A stretch of 64,000 nt of DNA. It comes from Bryopsis sp. KO-2023. Lineage: Eukaryota; Chlorophyta; Ulvophyceae; Bryopsidales; Bryopsidaceae. Below are positions 1 to 12,400 of this stretch, in pieces. The number at the start of each line of letters is the position of its first letter. Position 1 is the first letter of the stretch. A model generated the notes under the pieces. It saw only the letters and a program-made list of their open reading frames with translations. It did no database searches and was not told the origin of the DNA. The stretch spans positions 682,001 to 746,000 of the forward strand of contig BSYQ01000016.1 in NCBI GenBank assembly GCA_030272585.1, given 5' to 3'. A program made the translations under genes and the position numbers.

Positions 1-663
1 CGCCAGCCCTCCTCGGACCAAGGGGAAATGATGGTCGCCCCTATACAAGTCGAAACAGAAGGGGGTGGTTCAGATGTGTTAGTGCATCAGTCTAGGCGTC
101 CAGAAGTTGGGATGAGTAGTTCTATGGTCGGGGATAGTGGTGAAAGTCAGGCATCAGATCCTGAGGAACCAGTGGTGGCTGATGTTCTGCTGAGCCTCTC
201 TGATTCATCGACAGCAAACAGTGCTGGACAAGAAGCTGAGGCCAGCGTTCCATCAATAACTCAGCAGAGCAATCGGAGTCCCGACTCTGATGCTAGCTTC
301 CCTGGGGTGTTTTCCGAGAATGACCCGGCGGTGGAAAGGGCTAGAAAAGCTGAAAGTGCTGTCCAACAGCTGTGGGTGGATGCCCCCAGCAATGCGCTGA
401 CGGCTCTGCATACGTTGGAAAAGGTTTTCCAGAACGCCCTTGATTTCCCAGCCGTGGAAAAATATCGATCGCTCAGGATGGGGAATCCAGGTTTCCTCAA
501 TAGAGTGGGGCGACATAGGCATGCAGTGGAGCTGATGAAATTGGTGGGATTCGTGGAAGAGGGGGACCCGTTGGACGCGATTTTGAGATTGAAGAGGCAA
601 GACCCGGGACTGCTTTGGCTGGGACTATCTGTCGTAAAACAAGGGATCCAGAAATTCTCATGA
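1..663 (+). CDS. PUB (PUG) domain protein, 3' part
   Basis: The reading frame is open from base 1, so the gene is cut by the window edge; the last 211-221 residues are visible. The first 110 or so are Ser/Glu/Pro-rich and probably disordered. From about residue 115 of the ATG-initiated reading (base 28) a PUB/PUG domain follows, seen from the helical pattern ALHTLEKVFQNALDFP, then EKYRSLRMGNPGF, then VELMKLVGF. PUB domains of peptide:N-glycanase, UBXD1 and plant PUX proteins bind the C-terminal tail of the AAA ATPase p97/Cdc48, so a role as a p97 adaptor in ubiquitin-dependent protein handling is likely. The domain ends about 25 residues before the stop, so it is C-terminal. A UBX, UBA or transglutaminase domain that would identify the subfamily would lie off the window. 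The domain call is firm; the specific protein is not. Confidence 0.75.
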   Translation, partial: RQPSSDQGEMMVAPIQVETEGGGSDVLVHQSRRPEVGMSSSMVGDSGESQASDPEEPVVADVLLSLSDSSTANSAGQEAEASVPSITQQSNRSPDSDASFPGVFSENDPAVERARKAESAVQQLWVDAPSNALTALHTLEKVFQNALDFPAVEKYRSLRMGNPGFLNRVGRHRHAVELMKLVGFVEEGDPLDAILRLKRQDPGLLWLGLSVVKQGIQKFS

Positions 664-1816
664 TCTGGTGCTGCCCAATGTCCCCCCTCCCACCCCCCCT
701 TGTTTTTTTCTCTTTTTTGGACCTGATGATGCAGGGTTGTGTGTAGAAAAGACTGCAGAGAAATGCATTTCTCTATGGGTTTGGATGTTAATTTAGACGG
801 TGTAACATATTCTCGTGAGGGAAGAACGCAAAGAAAGAAAGAGGCATTGCGTGGTGTGGGGTGGTTTAACCCCATCATAGTATTCTTGTAACAAACACCA
901 GTGCGTATTCTCCATTTACTCCATAAAAATTCCCACCCAAATATCTCATATTCCCCTCCCTGCCTGCATACTTTGCTGTGGAACAAAGACACCCCAGGCT
1001 TTCTTTCACTCACTCTTTTACTCCTTCCTGTCATATTTCTGCTGCCTTCTACCAAAGACCTCCCACAGGATCCCACAAGAAAGAGTAAACAATCTGAGAT
1101 TATTGTTTATAAGCGGTCCAAAAACAGTAGTAGTCACTAATCCTAGGAGAAAACCCATCTATCTCCCTCACCTGGCTATTCACAGCCTTCCACAAATTCG
1201 TTCCACTGATTCATTCTGTGGTTTTGCTCATACCTTATCCACTGCTTATGCTCTTGCTGATGCTTTTTTGATTTCTGTAAGGATAACTCTGTCTCAAGAA
1301 ACGTATTGTCTTCTGTATACTATGACAACCCAGCTTCTAGTCTGTTTTGTGGGGAAGTCAGAACTGGCTTTCTCTAACCGATTTGAGGTGGGGTGAAAAA
1401 CTTGGTGCTGTTGCCTTAAAACAGGTGACAGCTTACCCCCACTTGATCACCCTTCCTTTAATTAAGAGAGACTTGAAGGGCATTCTGCAAAGAGGCACTT
1501 TTTTCCGAGAATATTGACACTGATTCCAACTCTAGATGTTACATGAATCCGCAACCCAGGAAGAAAAAAAACTTAACACCAGACAATATTCCCCCTTCCT
1601 TTTCTATCTATATTCTATATTAGAACATTTCTTTTGAATGCAAATGCAAGGCCAGAAATTCACCCCCCCCAAAAAACCTTTCAAAGGAGTTCCACCCACC
1701 TTGAGTTTTCTTTCCACCACTCCAGAAAGTCTACCCCCACCAAAAAAATTATCGCCTGAGCTTTTCACGTAGACTCCCGACCCATCCCCCCACTGACTCT
1801 TAAAGATTACTTGCTC
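664..1816. other. Intergenic, 3' flank between convergent genes
   Basis: The PUB gene and the minus-strand gene at 1,817 converge here. The stretch is T/C-rich with short homopolymers. I see no conserved reading frame, RNA gene or repeat. Short frames on either strand have no protein character. Confidence 0.5.
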
Positions 1817-2527
1817 TCATGGGATCCACGGCATACTCGTCTTGTTCACGGACCTGCCCGACCCCAAGCAACCGCCTTCGTCCATTCTCGATGCAGAGCG
1901 GGGGGGGGTCAAGGCCGCAACATTCTGACCGCACCCTGACAATCGAAGCGACCTTCTCGGAGTGACCTTCTGCTTCGCTACTCTGAATTGCCTGGCGGGG
2001 ACCCGCCTTCGACCACGTTCTGCAGGCTCCTCTCGAATCGTGGGCAAGCGAGCGCTCCCTGTGCCTTCGTTAAAGATGTCATCCCCTGGCTTCGTCCCCT
2101 CCAAATCCAATCTCCTTTTCAAATGCGATATTTTCCTCGAGTAAGGGGTCCCTTGGAACGCAGGCTCAGGCACTCTTTCGACGGCGCGTTTCTCACAAGG
2201 TTTCCAGGTCGGGGCGTCGGATTCCGGAGCATCCGACTCGGTTTCGGGGACTTTCTCGCCACAATTCGCGCCACGGGCAAACTCGTCACTGACACCTTCC
2301 TCCACGGGTACAACGCGCTGCAGATTCGAAAACCTCTCCCGTGCAACCTCCTCGGCGAATTTCGTACGCTTCGCTGCCCGTCCCAACTCGGCAGGGTCCT
2401 TTGCGAACCTCTTTTGGTGCTTGCGAGGGATGGGTTCGTACGCCCGCTTGTACACGGCACGAAAGACGAACTTGAAACCTCCCAGGACTTTTCCTGGCCA
2501 AGCCCATTCTTTAGTCAGCGCGTCCAT
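1817..2527 (-). CDS. Unknown basic Arg-rich protein (single exon)
   Basis: An uninterrupted frame of 236 codons starts at the ATG at 2,527; the frame also stays open a short way upstream without another ATG. I recognise no family. The product is rich in Arg, Lys, Glu and Pro, with basic clusters such as KRAYEPIPRKHQKR near the N-terminus and TPRRSLRLSG near the C-terminus, which look like nuclear-targeting or nucleic-acid-binding stretches. No membrane segment or signal peptide is visible. It lies head-to-head with the CSN9-like gene, 272 bp between start codons, so the two may share a bidirectional promoter. Support is its length and GC-rich, coding-like composition; the opposite strand also carries a long overlapping frame, so the call is moderate. 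Confidence 0.45.
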   Translation of the reverse strand: MDALTKEWAWPGKVLGGFKFVFRAVYKRAYEPIPRKHQKRFAKDPAELGRAAKRTKFAEEVARERFSNLQRVVPVEEGVSDEFARGANCGEKVPETESDAPESDAPTWKPCEKRAVERVPEPAFQGTPYSRKISHLKRRLDLEGTKPGDDIFNEGTGSARLPTIREEPAERGRRRVPARQFRVAKQKVTPRRSLRLSGCGQNVAALTPPRSASRMDEGGCLGSGRSVNKTSMPWIP

Positions 2528-2799
2528 CGGCACTCAACCCAGAGCAATGACTCCAGCCTCTCCGACAAGCTGTTGGCAAGAACCCCAGCGATAGAAAAAT
2601 GGATCGGTTTCCTTTTCTGGCAATTCGTTGGGTCACTTTTTTCCCGAATGACTAATTGAAATTGTGGAAGAAATGCACTTCTTTTCTTTTTTGTGGAAAA
2701 ACTTTTCCACTGCTGCCCACGAAGTACTGAAGACAGAAAAGAACAAAAGACGTCCGCGGGTTTTCGGGGCGAAAGCTGTTAGAAGGGAGTTGTGGGAAA

Positions 2800-3033
2800 A
2801 TGTCTCGCGGGCCGTTGGCACCCTCGGCGATGGTTCTTTCGGAGGATGAAGACGCGATGGAGGGCCCGTGGAACGGAGCCGCGAACGTCGACCTGGATGC
2901 TTTCTTAGCCCAGGAGAAGAACAACGGGGAAAAGGACGAGGATGGTCGACAGAAAGAAAAACTCGCCGACGCCAACTTTTACAACAAGTTCGATGACGAC
3001 TTCGACGAGGATGATATGAAGTTGGACACGTAG
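2800..3033 (+). CDS. CSN9: CSN9/COPS9-like COP9 signalosome micro-subunit
   Basis: The product is a 77-aa, strongly acidic protein. Its tail reads ANFYNKFDDDFDEDDMK, which follows the aromatic/acidic pattern F-(F/Y)-N-x-F-x-D-x-F-D-x-D-D that ends animal CSN9 (CSNAP, MYEOV2); a VDLD motif upstream also matches. In animals this tail binds between CSN3, CSN5 and CSN6 of the COP9 signalosome, which removes NEDD8 from cullins. The protein is about 20 residues longer than human CSN9 (57 aa) because of a charged middle segment. It is a single exon, divergent from the gene at 1,817-2,527. The main alternative is SEM1/DSS1, another short acidic proteasome/TREX-2 subunit, but its W-rich core (DWAGLDED-type) is missing. 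Identification rests on about 17 residues. Confidence 0.5.
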   Translation: MSRGPLAPSAMVLSEDEDAMEGPWNGAANVDLDAFLAQEKNNGEKDEDGRQKEKLADANFYNKFDDDFDEDDMKLDT

Positions 3034-5084
3034 ACTGGCCGTGAGATCCGCTTGTTCTTTCGCGGGGAAAACGGAACCAGCAAAGACTGTATACATGTAA
3101 AAGATCTTTGGTTGGGAAGAACGAAAGTGGCTGGGTCCATTGAGGTCCCAGACTTCCAACAAGGAAAAGAATGGAGGGGATAATTTTGGAAGCATGGCTA
3201 GTTCTGGAGCATGACTTCAAAAAGAAAGGGGGGCGGGGGTTAATGGCGGCCATATATCGGTTTGGAAGAAACCAAATATACAAACCGATATGAAAGCAAG
3301 AGGAGTGTAAAGGGTATTTGTTCAGCGTTCTAATTCTAGGAAAACTCGAAAGTATATGGCTCTGAAGTTAGAGTTTTTTCGGGGGGATCAGGAAGGTCAG
3401 CAACCATCAGAATTGTTTAAAAAAGAAAAAAACCCTCTGATGGTTGCTTTCTTTTCTCCTGCTGAGAGGTTCCAATCCAATGACAAGGAAGATGATTTTG
3501 GTTCTGCAAGAAAGCATCGATTTTCGCCCCTGTCTGGATATCCTATTCTTTGGTAAGGTTCCTATGGAATATATATCTATTTCTATTCATGTTTGCAGGA
3601 ATTTGGTGTTCTAATTGTAAAGAGCTTTTTGGGCTATTCTCCATCAAACTGACAAAATGATTCAAGGTTGCTACATCTTCTGTTCGGTTTTAAAAAAATG
3701 AAATTAGATGGAGCACCCTTTATTGGATGTTGATATGGAAACAACACATCTCTTTTGAACCTGGAAACCTGGGTTGGTTTCTGTTTCATTGAAAAAAAAA
3801 ATCAGAAACTGCTTCAGGCGGAGTGTAAATCGCTGGTACCAAATTTGCACCTGTTTCTGCATGTACGTGAGCCATATGTTCTGTGTTTAAAAAGAATTTA
3901 AAAATTCAAGGGGGTTGCTCTTGTTTTAACAAATTCTTAACAAATGCTTTCTATCAGCATAAGAGTATCCGTGATTGCCAGACACAGTAGAAAAGATATT
4001 TCATTTTGGTTGTACCATGAATTGTGGTATTTTATGATATATCGCCTCTGACAGACTCAAGCATGACAGAACTGGAAATCATTGATCGATTGTGGACCAC
4101 TCCTGAGGCCAGTGCACTGGATCACGATCTTTCTTTCTTGCGGCGCATTTATTTTTAGGATCCCAAGTCCCTCCCCCCCCCAAAAAAAAAAAAATAAATA
4201 AATAACGGCCATGGAAGTTTCGAAGAAACCTGAAAACTGAGATGAAGAAATCTGAATCTTGATATTTTTGCACTCGAGTAGGTTGCTGTGGCTGTACTGT
4301 AGCCATATTATGAACTTTTTTGTCGGGTTGCTTCATATCGGTTCCCGATGGTGGGATAGTCGTGCTGAAAGAACAGTTGAGATTGACGGAAACCATAGGA
4401 TGTCTTAATTTTGCCCACAAAATAATAGTGGCATGCTGTAATTATTGTTTGATAAGAACATAATAGCTTCCTCCAGCTGTAATTATTGTTTGATAAGAAA
4501 ATAATAGCTTCCTCCCCACCTCCTCTTGTTCTCTATTTTTTCTTGGTCAGTATTTTTTGTATAATATCTGCAGTTGCATGTAAGGCCACCTAATTGTACC
4601 TATTTTATTTCCATTGTAATTCTGTTGTGGAGTGCTTGTGCAAGATGGATGGCGGATGAGACTGAATGGTTGGCACAATTGGCACAAGATCTCAAAATAC
4701 TCCTCTTGACATGAACAAGGTTGGATGGGACATGCTTTACCAAAAGCAATTACCCATATGCTAATATTGCTCCAGCGCTATTAGTATGATTGGGAAAAAT
4801 TTCCAATCACAGCAACGGATTCAAATCACAAGGTTTTTTTACATGCCAAAATGATACACCAGATGATGCTTGGTGCAGGCATCCAAAAAAAACTGACCAT
4901 GAAACAGCAAAAGTATCTTCCTAATAAATTAATAATGCCAACCATGAAACTGAGGTGATCAGCAACAATACTCATAAATTTGACAGACAAAAAAAACCAA
5001 TTCACGATAACGATGTTGTCAGACTCGGATGCGTCCACTGCCAACACCGGACAGATTGTCTCCAGCAAGAGTAGCAAGGGGACC
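3034..5084. other. Intergenic, low-complexity spacer
   Basis: A 2-kb AT-rich spacer with poly-A/T and one poly-C run. Apart from a 41-bp tandem duplication near 4,436-4,516 I find no gene or RNA feature. The CSN9-like gene and the cysteine-rich gene converge across it. Confidence 0.5.
4436..4516. repeat. 41-bp tandem duplication
   Basis: Two adjacent copies of a unit beginning gctgtaattattgtttgata and ending in agcttcctcc, differing at about one base. No gene overlaps it; it looks like a local slippage duplication. Confidence 0.75.
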
Positions 5085-5344
5085 TCAATGGCAAATGCAG
5101 ACCTTCTTGCAAACTTTGCATGACTTGCACTCCTTCCAGCAATGTCGTCCTGCAAGACCATTACAAACACGTCTGGCACTTGCACTTGCAAATATTATAA
5201 TTAATTATTTGGATGAGTTTGTCTGCAAAAGAAACTCACCGCCGCCGCCTCCTCCGCCGCCACCGCCACCTCCTCCACCTCCTCCACCGCCTCCGCCACC
5301 ACCTCCGCCACCACCTCCTCCACCGCCGCCACCACCACCACCAC

Positions 5345-5381
<37 letters not shown>

Positions 5382-6081
5382 GCCTCCACCACCTCCGCCA
5401 CCACCGCCGCCTCCTCCTCCACCAGTCCTGCGCTTGCTCTTGCGATTTCTTCTGCCGAGAAGACGCCTCAAGCCGTAGCTGCATTTCTTCTCGTACGCAC
5501 CACAGCAATCGGCGCCGCGGCACTTGCCACCCCTCAACTTGCACTCGACTTCTTCGCAAACCCTCTTGTAACATCTCTGAACACAAGCGAGAATGACCAT
5601 TAGCAAGGCTGCTTGACACACACACAGCAGCAAAACGCACGAGCAGGATCAACGGTGTGCGCTTACCGGGCAGCTCTTCGTGCAGCTATTACATTTGCTG
5701 CCTGAACCACATAAGCAAAAATGCAAATTCAAGCAGATTCAAGCAAATCGACACCAGAATCCAGAAATGCAACGTAGCGCACGAGAAGGCAATACATCGA
5801 ACGAACGAGGCGTAACTAAAGTCGACTCCTCATAACTCACCGAGCATGGACCTTCCTGCACCGATCGACGAAACTTGGGTACCAAGACCAGGCGCCGGGG
5901 AGGTCTCTGCATGCAACACATCGAGTTTTTATTTGCAATTGCTGGGATCGCTGGTCGGCTCGAATAAACCCATGCATATTTGCAGGCCTCAGATTTGTGA
6001 GTCAGAGAGGAGGCGCATACCAGCAGAGTCCACCGAGTGGCACACGGCCAAGGCGGCGAAAGTGGCCAGCAGCAACATCAT
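5085..6081 (-). CDS. Secreted cysteine-rich protein with 62-residue polyglycine run (5 exons)
   Basis: I assembled this gene from splice signals and phase; no single frame shows it. Exons on the minus strand: 6,081-6,021, an exon of 66 nt starting near 5,910 (after ttgcatgcag) and ending before the GTGAGT near 5,843, a 35-nt exon near 5,700-5,665, 5,576-5,240 and 5,149-5,085. All introns are GT-AG, phases agree at every junction, and the sum is 564 nt (187 aa). The protein starts with a signal peptide (MMLLLATFAALAVCHSVDSA), then a short linker, then KCNSCTKSCP, a basic Cys-rich block (RCYKRVCEEVECKLRGGKC and on), about 62 consecutive Gly, and a closing GRHCWKECKSCKVCKKVCIC tail. About 16 Cys lie in the mature part, an even number fitting disulphides. 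It is probably exported. I know no matching family: an antimicrobial-like, matrix or adhesive peptide are all possible. The gene is head-to-head with TTC27 (about 365 bp apart). Confidence 0.75.
5239..5425 (-). repeat. Degenerate GGN trinucleotide tract coding polyglycine
   Basis: About 186 bp of imperfect GGC/GGA/GGT triplets on the minus strand (CCN on the plus strand). It lies inside exon 4 of the cysteine-rich gene. The mix of synonymous Gly codons, instead of one pure triplet, argues for selection on the protein or an old expansion and against a fresh slippage event. Confidence 0.9.
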
Positions 6082-6446
6082 CGTGTTCGACCCCATCGTT
6101 GATAGCGAGCTTCCCAGGTGGGTTCACGAATTCCAAAACAAACACCCCCTATTTGAACCCCAAACCACCTCGTCGCAGCACCCCTCTCCCTTCTAGCTCC
6201 CATCATGCGAAGTGATGGCGCTTGCGCGTAGTCTGAACACCACTCGAGGAAAGCTAGATCTAGCTCTGGAGGCCCCTAATTATCTGTGGGTTTACGCAGA
6301 CATACCAGCGTGCCAAGATCCCGCCGCCGCACATGCCACGACACCGATCCAGGGATTGCGTGACTGGCGGCTGACAAAGTGTGAGATTGTAATTTCCTGT
6401 TTTTTTGAGGGTGCATTTGTTCGTGCATTTGCCTTTTGCGCGCGCG

Positions 6447-9400
6447 ATGGTGTCCGCAATCGAATCCCGACTTCTTTCGGATGCTTCCACGAACTGCGAG
6501 ACCCGTGCATTCGAAGCTGGTAAGCATGGCGCGAATTATTTCTCGCCGGGCTGTCCCTACTCTGACGCGAATTATTGGTGGTCAAAAAACTTCATTGATT
6601 TATTACTCTCTCCTTCCTTTGGCTGTTCAAGAAAATGGAATTACTTGCCAACTGATTTCCATAAATCGAGACCCTCTTTTTGAACAATATGTGGTGATCT
6701 GAAGTCAAAAACTGTTTCCATTGCTAGTTAGATTCTCTAAACCCTCATCGTTCTTTTCACCTTGTGTATACACTGAGCAGTGGTTTACCTAATTGCCTCC
6801 TAATTGACACTGGATTTAAAATTGACTGTGGAGGTCCAGATGTCTTTTTCCCATAATACCTTTCGTTTATTGTGCAGGGAAAGGTCACCCTCTGGTCGAG
6901 CATGTTCTGAAGGGGGAGTATAATGCTGTGTTTTCACACCCCGAATTCCGTGCATTGGCAAAACTAGACGATCTTTCCCAATCAAAGCGAGTTTTGTCTG
7001 AGAGGATCCAAAATTTCCGAATGTCGGTACACGATGCGACATTTGCTGCGATTCAAGAGGGAAACTCGGAAGTCTTGATGGGGATTTTGAGCATGGGGGT
7101 GGCGGCTCTCTCTACTTTCGTGTGCGATAATCTGACTGGGTGAGTTAATGGGATTCAGCATCAGAACAGATTCTCCAGTTTGTGGAATCGCTGGGGAAAT
7201 GCTGGGGTTTAGTCAGCATTTCCAAGGACTCTCCCAGCATAATGGCTCAATACGCATTCCCAGCTTGTAATCACTGGGATTTAAAGTCTGGGATAGCAGA
7301 GGTCAAAAACAGACATCTGTGTAGATATCTCCATGGTCTGTCTGAAATATGAAGGGTTTGAATTTCCGAAATGTATGTATAGGCCGGAAAGCAATTCATG
7401 CCCAGGTCCATTTATATCCCCTTCGACGGAAAACTCAGTGGAGCATGTCAAAACAATAGACAATCAATGGGCGGAGCTTCAATTAAACATGGATGGAGAG
7501 GATTTCTTGGCAAAGCTGAGAAATCCCCAATATTTGCTGCTGGCTCGGGCAATTCTGGTGGAGCCCCTTCGATTGAAGGATTTGGCTGAGAGCGACATGG
7601 AAGCCCTGTCTGAAATTCAATCGGAAGGGCTGGCACCAGAAACGGCGACAAGGGTGGCCATCGGCGATTTCGAAGCCGATGTTGAGGAAGTGGATTGCTG
7701 GGAGTCTGACCCCAAGGTGGTGATGGATGCTCTGGTCAAGGTGATGCCGAGTTGGCTGTGGTGGGCTGGAAGGTGCATATTCGCACATCAAGAGTTGCTG
7801 TCGACCAGAGCTGGGACGCTGAGAATAGAATTGGTGGAGGTCGGGGAGAGAATGGACAAGCTGGGGTTCCCCCCATTGAGCTTGGTTGAGAGGGGGCTGT
7901 GGGAGTTGAGGTATGGTCGAGTGGAAGGTGCAAGGAAGCTGATCGAGAGGGCTGAGCAAGACGTAGGGGTTCAGGTTTCGGTGACTGGGGCGATGGGGAT
8001 GAGGACGGTCCATCAACAAGACCCAAAAGCCCAATTGCTTCTCGATGTTCGAAGAGATTCGTCGGTGAGCTAGAGGCAACGTCGACATGCTGTTTGGCGC
8101 CCCCCCTCCCCCCCAAATGTCTGATTGAGAATCCCAGCTGAGACTGAATGTATACGAGTGCTTAATTTTAAATACTAATAAATGTATCTTTCATTCGACA
8201 TGCTGTTTGAAGACGTGAATGTTGCTTTCACGCCGTCTAGAAGCGACTTTTTATTCAACCATGGCTTGTATCCTTCTAGGGGAATGCATTTTTTTTGGCA
8301 CCCCCCCCAAGATGGCTGATGTTGAGAATCACAACTAAGACGCATCGAACTTGCCAGGGATGCCAACAACTGTCGCCTTTTTAAGCTTTTTTTGCTAAAT
8401 ATTAATAAATGTATATATTTATATCCCTTGTAAGCAACCACAAGGATGTGGTGGATGAGCCCTATCTTTCTTTCGATGAGCAGCAAATGACTAATCCAGA
8501 GTTGTACTTCGTTGGTCAGAATTCAGAGGTCCTCGGAGATGGCCATGAAACGGCTTCGTTGGGATTTGAGGGCTACGACTCGCAACCAACTGATAAAGAG
8601 CTGGAAGGTTTGGGGGAGTCCGATGTGTTGGAAAAGCCTCGTTTCCTGGGTGGTGAATCAGCCACCGATTTCCCTCAGCTCAGTTCCTTGGAGCAGTGTG
8701 TGGTGTTGGCTAGGTATGTTCCACCAACCAGTCAATTTGTGCAGGTGTGGTTTTTTTAGCAGGTGTCTAGGTGTGTTGATCAGTCGATTTGTCAATGGTG
8801 TTTGTTGGGAAGGATGTAGCAGTTGTCGCGTCGGACGATTCTGATGGGGTTAGCATTGGGGTGGTTCAAGAAAGTGTGAAGTAAAAGCAGATTTGTGGTC
8901 AGCATGATTAATTGTTGTGGTATATGGGTTTAGCATCGCAATAAACCATGCGTATTTGGATTTTTATTCTTGTGTTGAACGCACTTGAGTTTTTGCAAAT
9001 GTTAATCTGGATGAATAAGAAGTGTTGGAAGCTTGGGTTGCGAAAACTGGAACACACCCAATCAGCCGTTCTTTGGAGATCTGGAAGCCCAGTTCGTTTT
9101 GCATGAATTCTTCGACCATTGTGCTATGATTGATCGACGGAATTGACTGTTTATTCCAGAAATGAAAAAATAATAAATGTATATGTATTTTTTATTACTA
9201 TTATTAATATATATTTTTTTCCATTATGAAAGGCACGAATGCTGCAATTGCCCTCAGAAATGTTTTTTTGGTAACCTTTTCTTTTCTTTTTTATTTTTTA
9301 AAGAAATTCTTTGGTGGAGTATGGAACGGCAAAAGATGAGCTTCGAAGCTGGGAGATGGTGCCCTATGTCGAAGCAATACGATCGCAGCTGTTTTCCCGG

Positions 9401-12400
9401 TTCATTTTCCAGGTGATTTTTCATTTCCCGACTGCAATCGACAGTGACCTTGTGTGTGTTCGTGTGTGTTTTCAGCTTTTTGTTTTTTTTTGTTTTTTTT
9501 CCTTTTGCATATTGAACTCTCAGTGGGGGTGTTTTTTGATTTCGCTCAAGGCAGCAGCTTCCTTGCAAAGGGCTCGACACGAATTCGAAAGATCAAGAAC
9601 GAGGGAGCGATCCATAATGATGATGGAAAACCTCGTGAACAGAGTCAGAAATAAAATGGAGAATGAAAAACCGAAAGACAGACTCAGGTTTGAGAATCGC
9701 TCCACGTTCGTGCTTTTTTTTTTTCTTGTTGTTTCTTCCCTTTTCACTCGCTTGATATAGTGCACCGAAGCTGAAAATATGGATGAATGCTGTTCAGTTT
9801 TTGATTTGTGCTGATTTTTGACTTTCGCTTGTCTGTTCGTGTTTTTTTGTTGCTGGATTTTTGATTTGTAGATCTTGCTATGTTTTGTGCAGCTTTGCAT
9901 TCGGAACTTGTTTTTTTACCATTGCATCTCTCCGGAAGGAATACTGTGAGCAGCTCGTGTCGATGGGAATTGTCGGTGAGCAAGCAGAAATCCATGCTAA
10001 AATGAATTTCCAAAAACTTTCATTCCATTTTTTTTTCTTTTTTTCTTTTTGCTGCATGATGGTAATTATAGGCGGGTTCGGTTTGCTTTGTCCATCTTCT
10101 TTTCAAAATCAAAGTTAGTTTCAAAGTTCACATGGTGTTGATTATGATTTACGAGTGCATGCACCGACCAGGCTTTTTATTTCTATTCTTAGATATATTT
10201 GGACCCCGGGTGACTTTTTTTTTGCTACCTTTAAAGATTTGTCAACATGGAGAGCAAAACCCACCACGGGCGGCGTATATACAAAAGAATAGTATGATAA
10301 TAATAATAATAATTTCTTTATTTTTATTCCAAAAAAAATGACACTAAATGCGGTAGTATACTCGAAAATAATATCAAGAGTAAACGGTTTTTGGGCAATT
10401 TTTTCGGTAAGGTGGAGCAATGCAAACATACGAAGAGCTGGAAATGTGGGACAATCTACTCCTGTGTTATCGTTTGATCAACAAAAACGCCCAAGCGGAG
10501 GCGCTCGTCTTGAAAAGACTGGAAGTGGAACCCGACAGCCCAAAACTCTGGTGTGCGCTGGGGGATTTGAGGCAAGACGATGCGTGTTACGTGAAAGCAT
10601 GGAAAAAATCGCTGCATAAATATGGTCGAGCCCAGAGGTCGCTGGCTAGGAGTGCTATGAGGAGGAAAGATTACGAGCAAGCTGCAAAGTGTTTCGAAAA
10701 GGCATTGTCGAGGAATCCGCTGCAACCGGATGTTTGGTTTTCCATGGGGTATTGCTACTTGAAAATCGATGATTCGGATGGAGCATTGAAAGTGAGTCTC
10801 GATGAGTGGAGGGGAGGAGTCGACCTGTTGATAAGAGAGCTTGTGTTTTCTTATTGTTGACATATTTTTTTTATATTTCATGTCTATTTTTAGGGTTTTT
10901 TTGGTGGGGTGGTGGGTCGGGATATATATTCCGAACAAGATCAATGATCGATTTCAGTGATTTCCATTCTTGAGGTGGTGGGGGTGCGTGGGGGGTCATA
11001 CATTTTGAAAAAAACAAAAAACAGGATCAATATTTTGGTTATTACTATTATTATTGAATGATGCATGTTTAATTTATATCAGGCAAACTTGCTCAACAAA
11101 GGCCGTCCACAACAAGATGATTTAGCCCTATTATTACTATTCTCATTATTCTCATTATTATTTTATTTTTTTTGGGGGGGGGTTGAGGGAGGGAAGGAGG
11201 GAAGTGTGCGATATTGATGCTCTATGGTTTTGGCAGTCGTTCACTCGATGTGCGCAATTGGAACCCGAGAATGGAGAGGCCTGGAACAATTTGGGGGCGC
11301 TGTGGCTGAAAGTGGGAAAGAGCAATCGAGCGTTTTGGGCATTGAAAGAGGCTCTCAAACACAAATCCGGAAGCTGGGAACTGTGGGAAAATTACGCAAG
11401 AGTGAGTGGAAAAAAATGACCCAACTTTTCCTTGATGTGTTGTCAGAAGTGATGTTTGGGTGTTGGTTTGGTGGGGTTTTTCAGGAAGGATTGAATGGCT
11501 TTTTTGTTTTTTTGGTTTGCCTCTGGTATAGGCTGCGTTGGATTGCGAGAACTTCAGTCAGTGCTTGCGAGCTGTGATGCGAATATTCGAGGTGAGGAAA
11601 AAATCGAGAGTTTTCAAAGGAGAAAAAAGGAAGGATGGAGTTAGAAACTGTGAAGACAGCAACTGACCTATATGCTTCGTTTCGGGGGTTGGGGGGGGGG
11701 CTCGAACAACCTTGTAAAGAGAGCCATAACAAAACACCATCGATTTTCGGTTGCATGTACAACATAGTTCCCTGGATTTATGTTTCGTGGAGCACGAACG
11801 TTTCGCTGCAATACAGTGCCATTTAAGCTCCTGTCGGTTTTTCTTTGGAGGTTTTTTTTTCGGGGGGAAGAGGGACTGCACACAAGGTTTCACTGGGTTG
11901 TTTTTGACCAGGTTACTCAAGGAAAGATTCTTCGTGCCGAAACGGTAGCCCCACTAGTTGAACGACACAAGGAAGAGCGCCGATTGGACGAGAATTCATC
12001 CACGAACCAAGAATCAGAGGGATCCGTAAAGAAATTCCCTAATTGGCATGCAGCCCTGGGGCAATTCTTGAAGGATGCTAGCACCTCCAATGCCTGGACC
12101 CCGGAGCTTTGGAGATTGAGGGGGCAATATCATGCCAACCTTGGCGAATCTGATATGGCAAAGGATTGCTTGATGAAAGCTGCTCGAAAGCTCCAGGTAC
12201 AAGAAAAGGGGTCAGCTTTTTCCAAACAGGAAAACCGCATCGAACTGCCAGTCTCAGTTTTCATTTCTCATTCTGGCGCAGAGATATGCTCCCAGCAATA
12301 TAGCTGGGATGTCCAGTGATATTGACCAATAGCTTCAGGTTTTTCTGAACAGCATAAGTTTCACAGTCAGCCCCCTCCCCCTTGCATTGTACCATGTACA

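Noticed and set aside
5029-5478. Plus-strand frame with a polyproline run
   Set aside because: It is the complement of the polyglycine exon. The minus strand has a signal peptide, cysteine spacing and phase-consistent introns; the plus strand has none.
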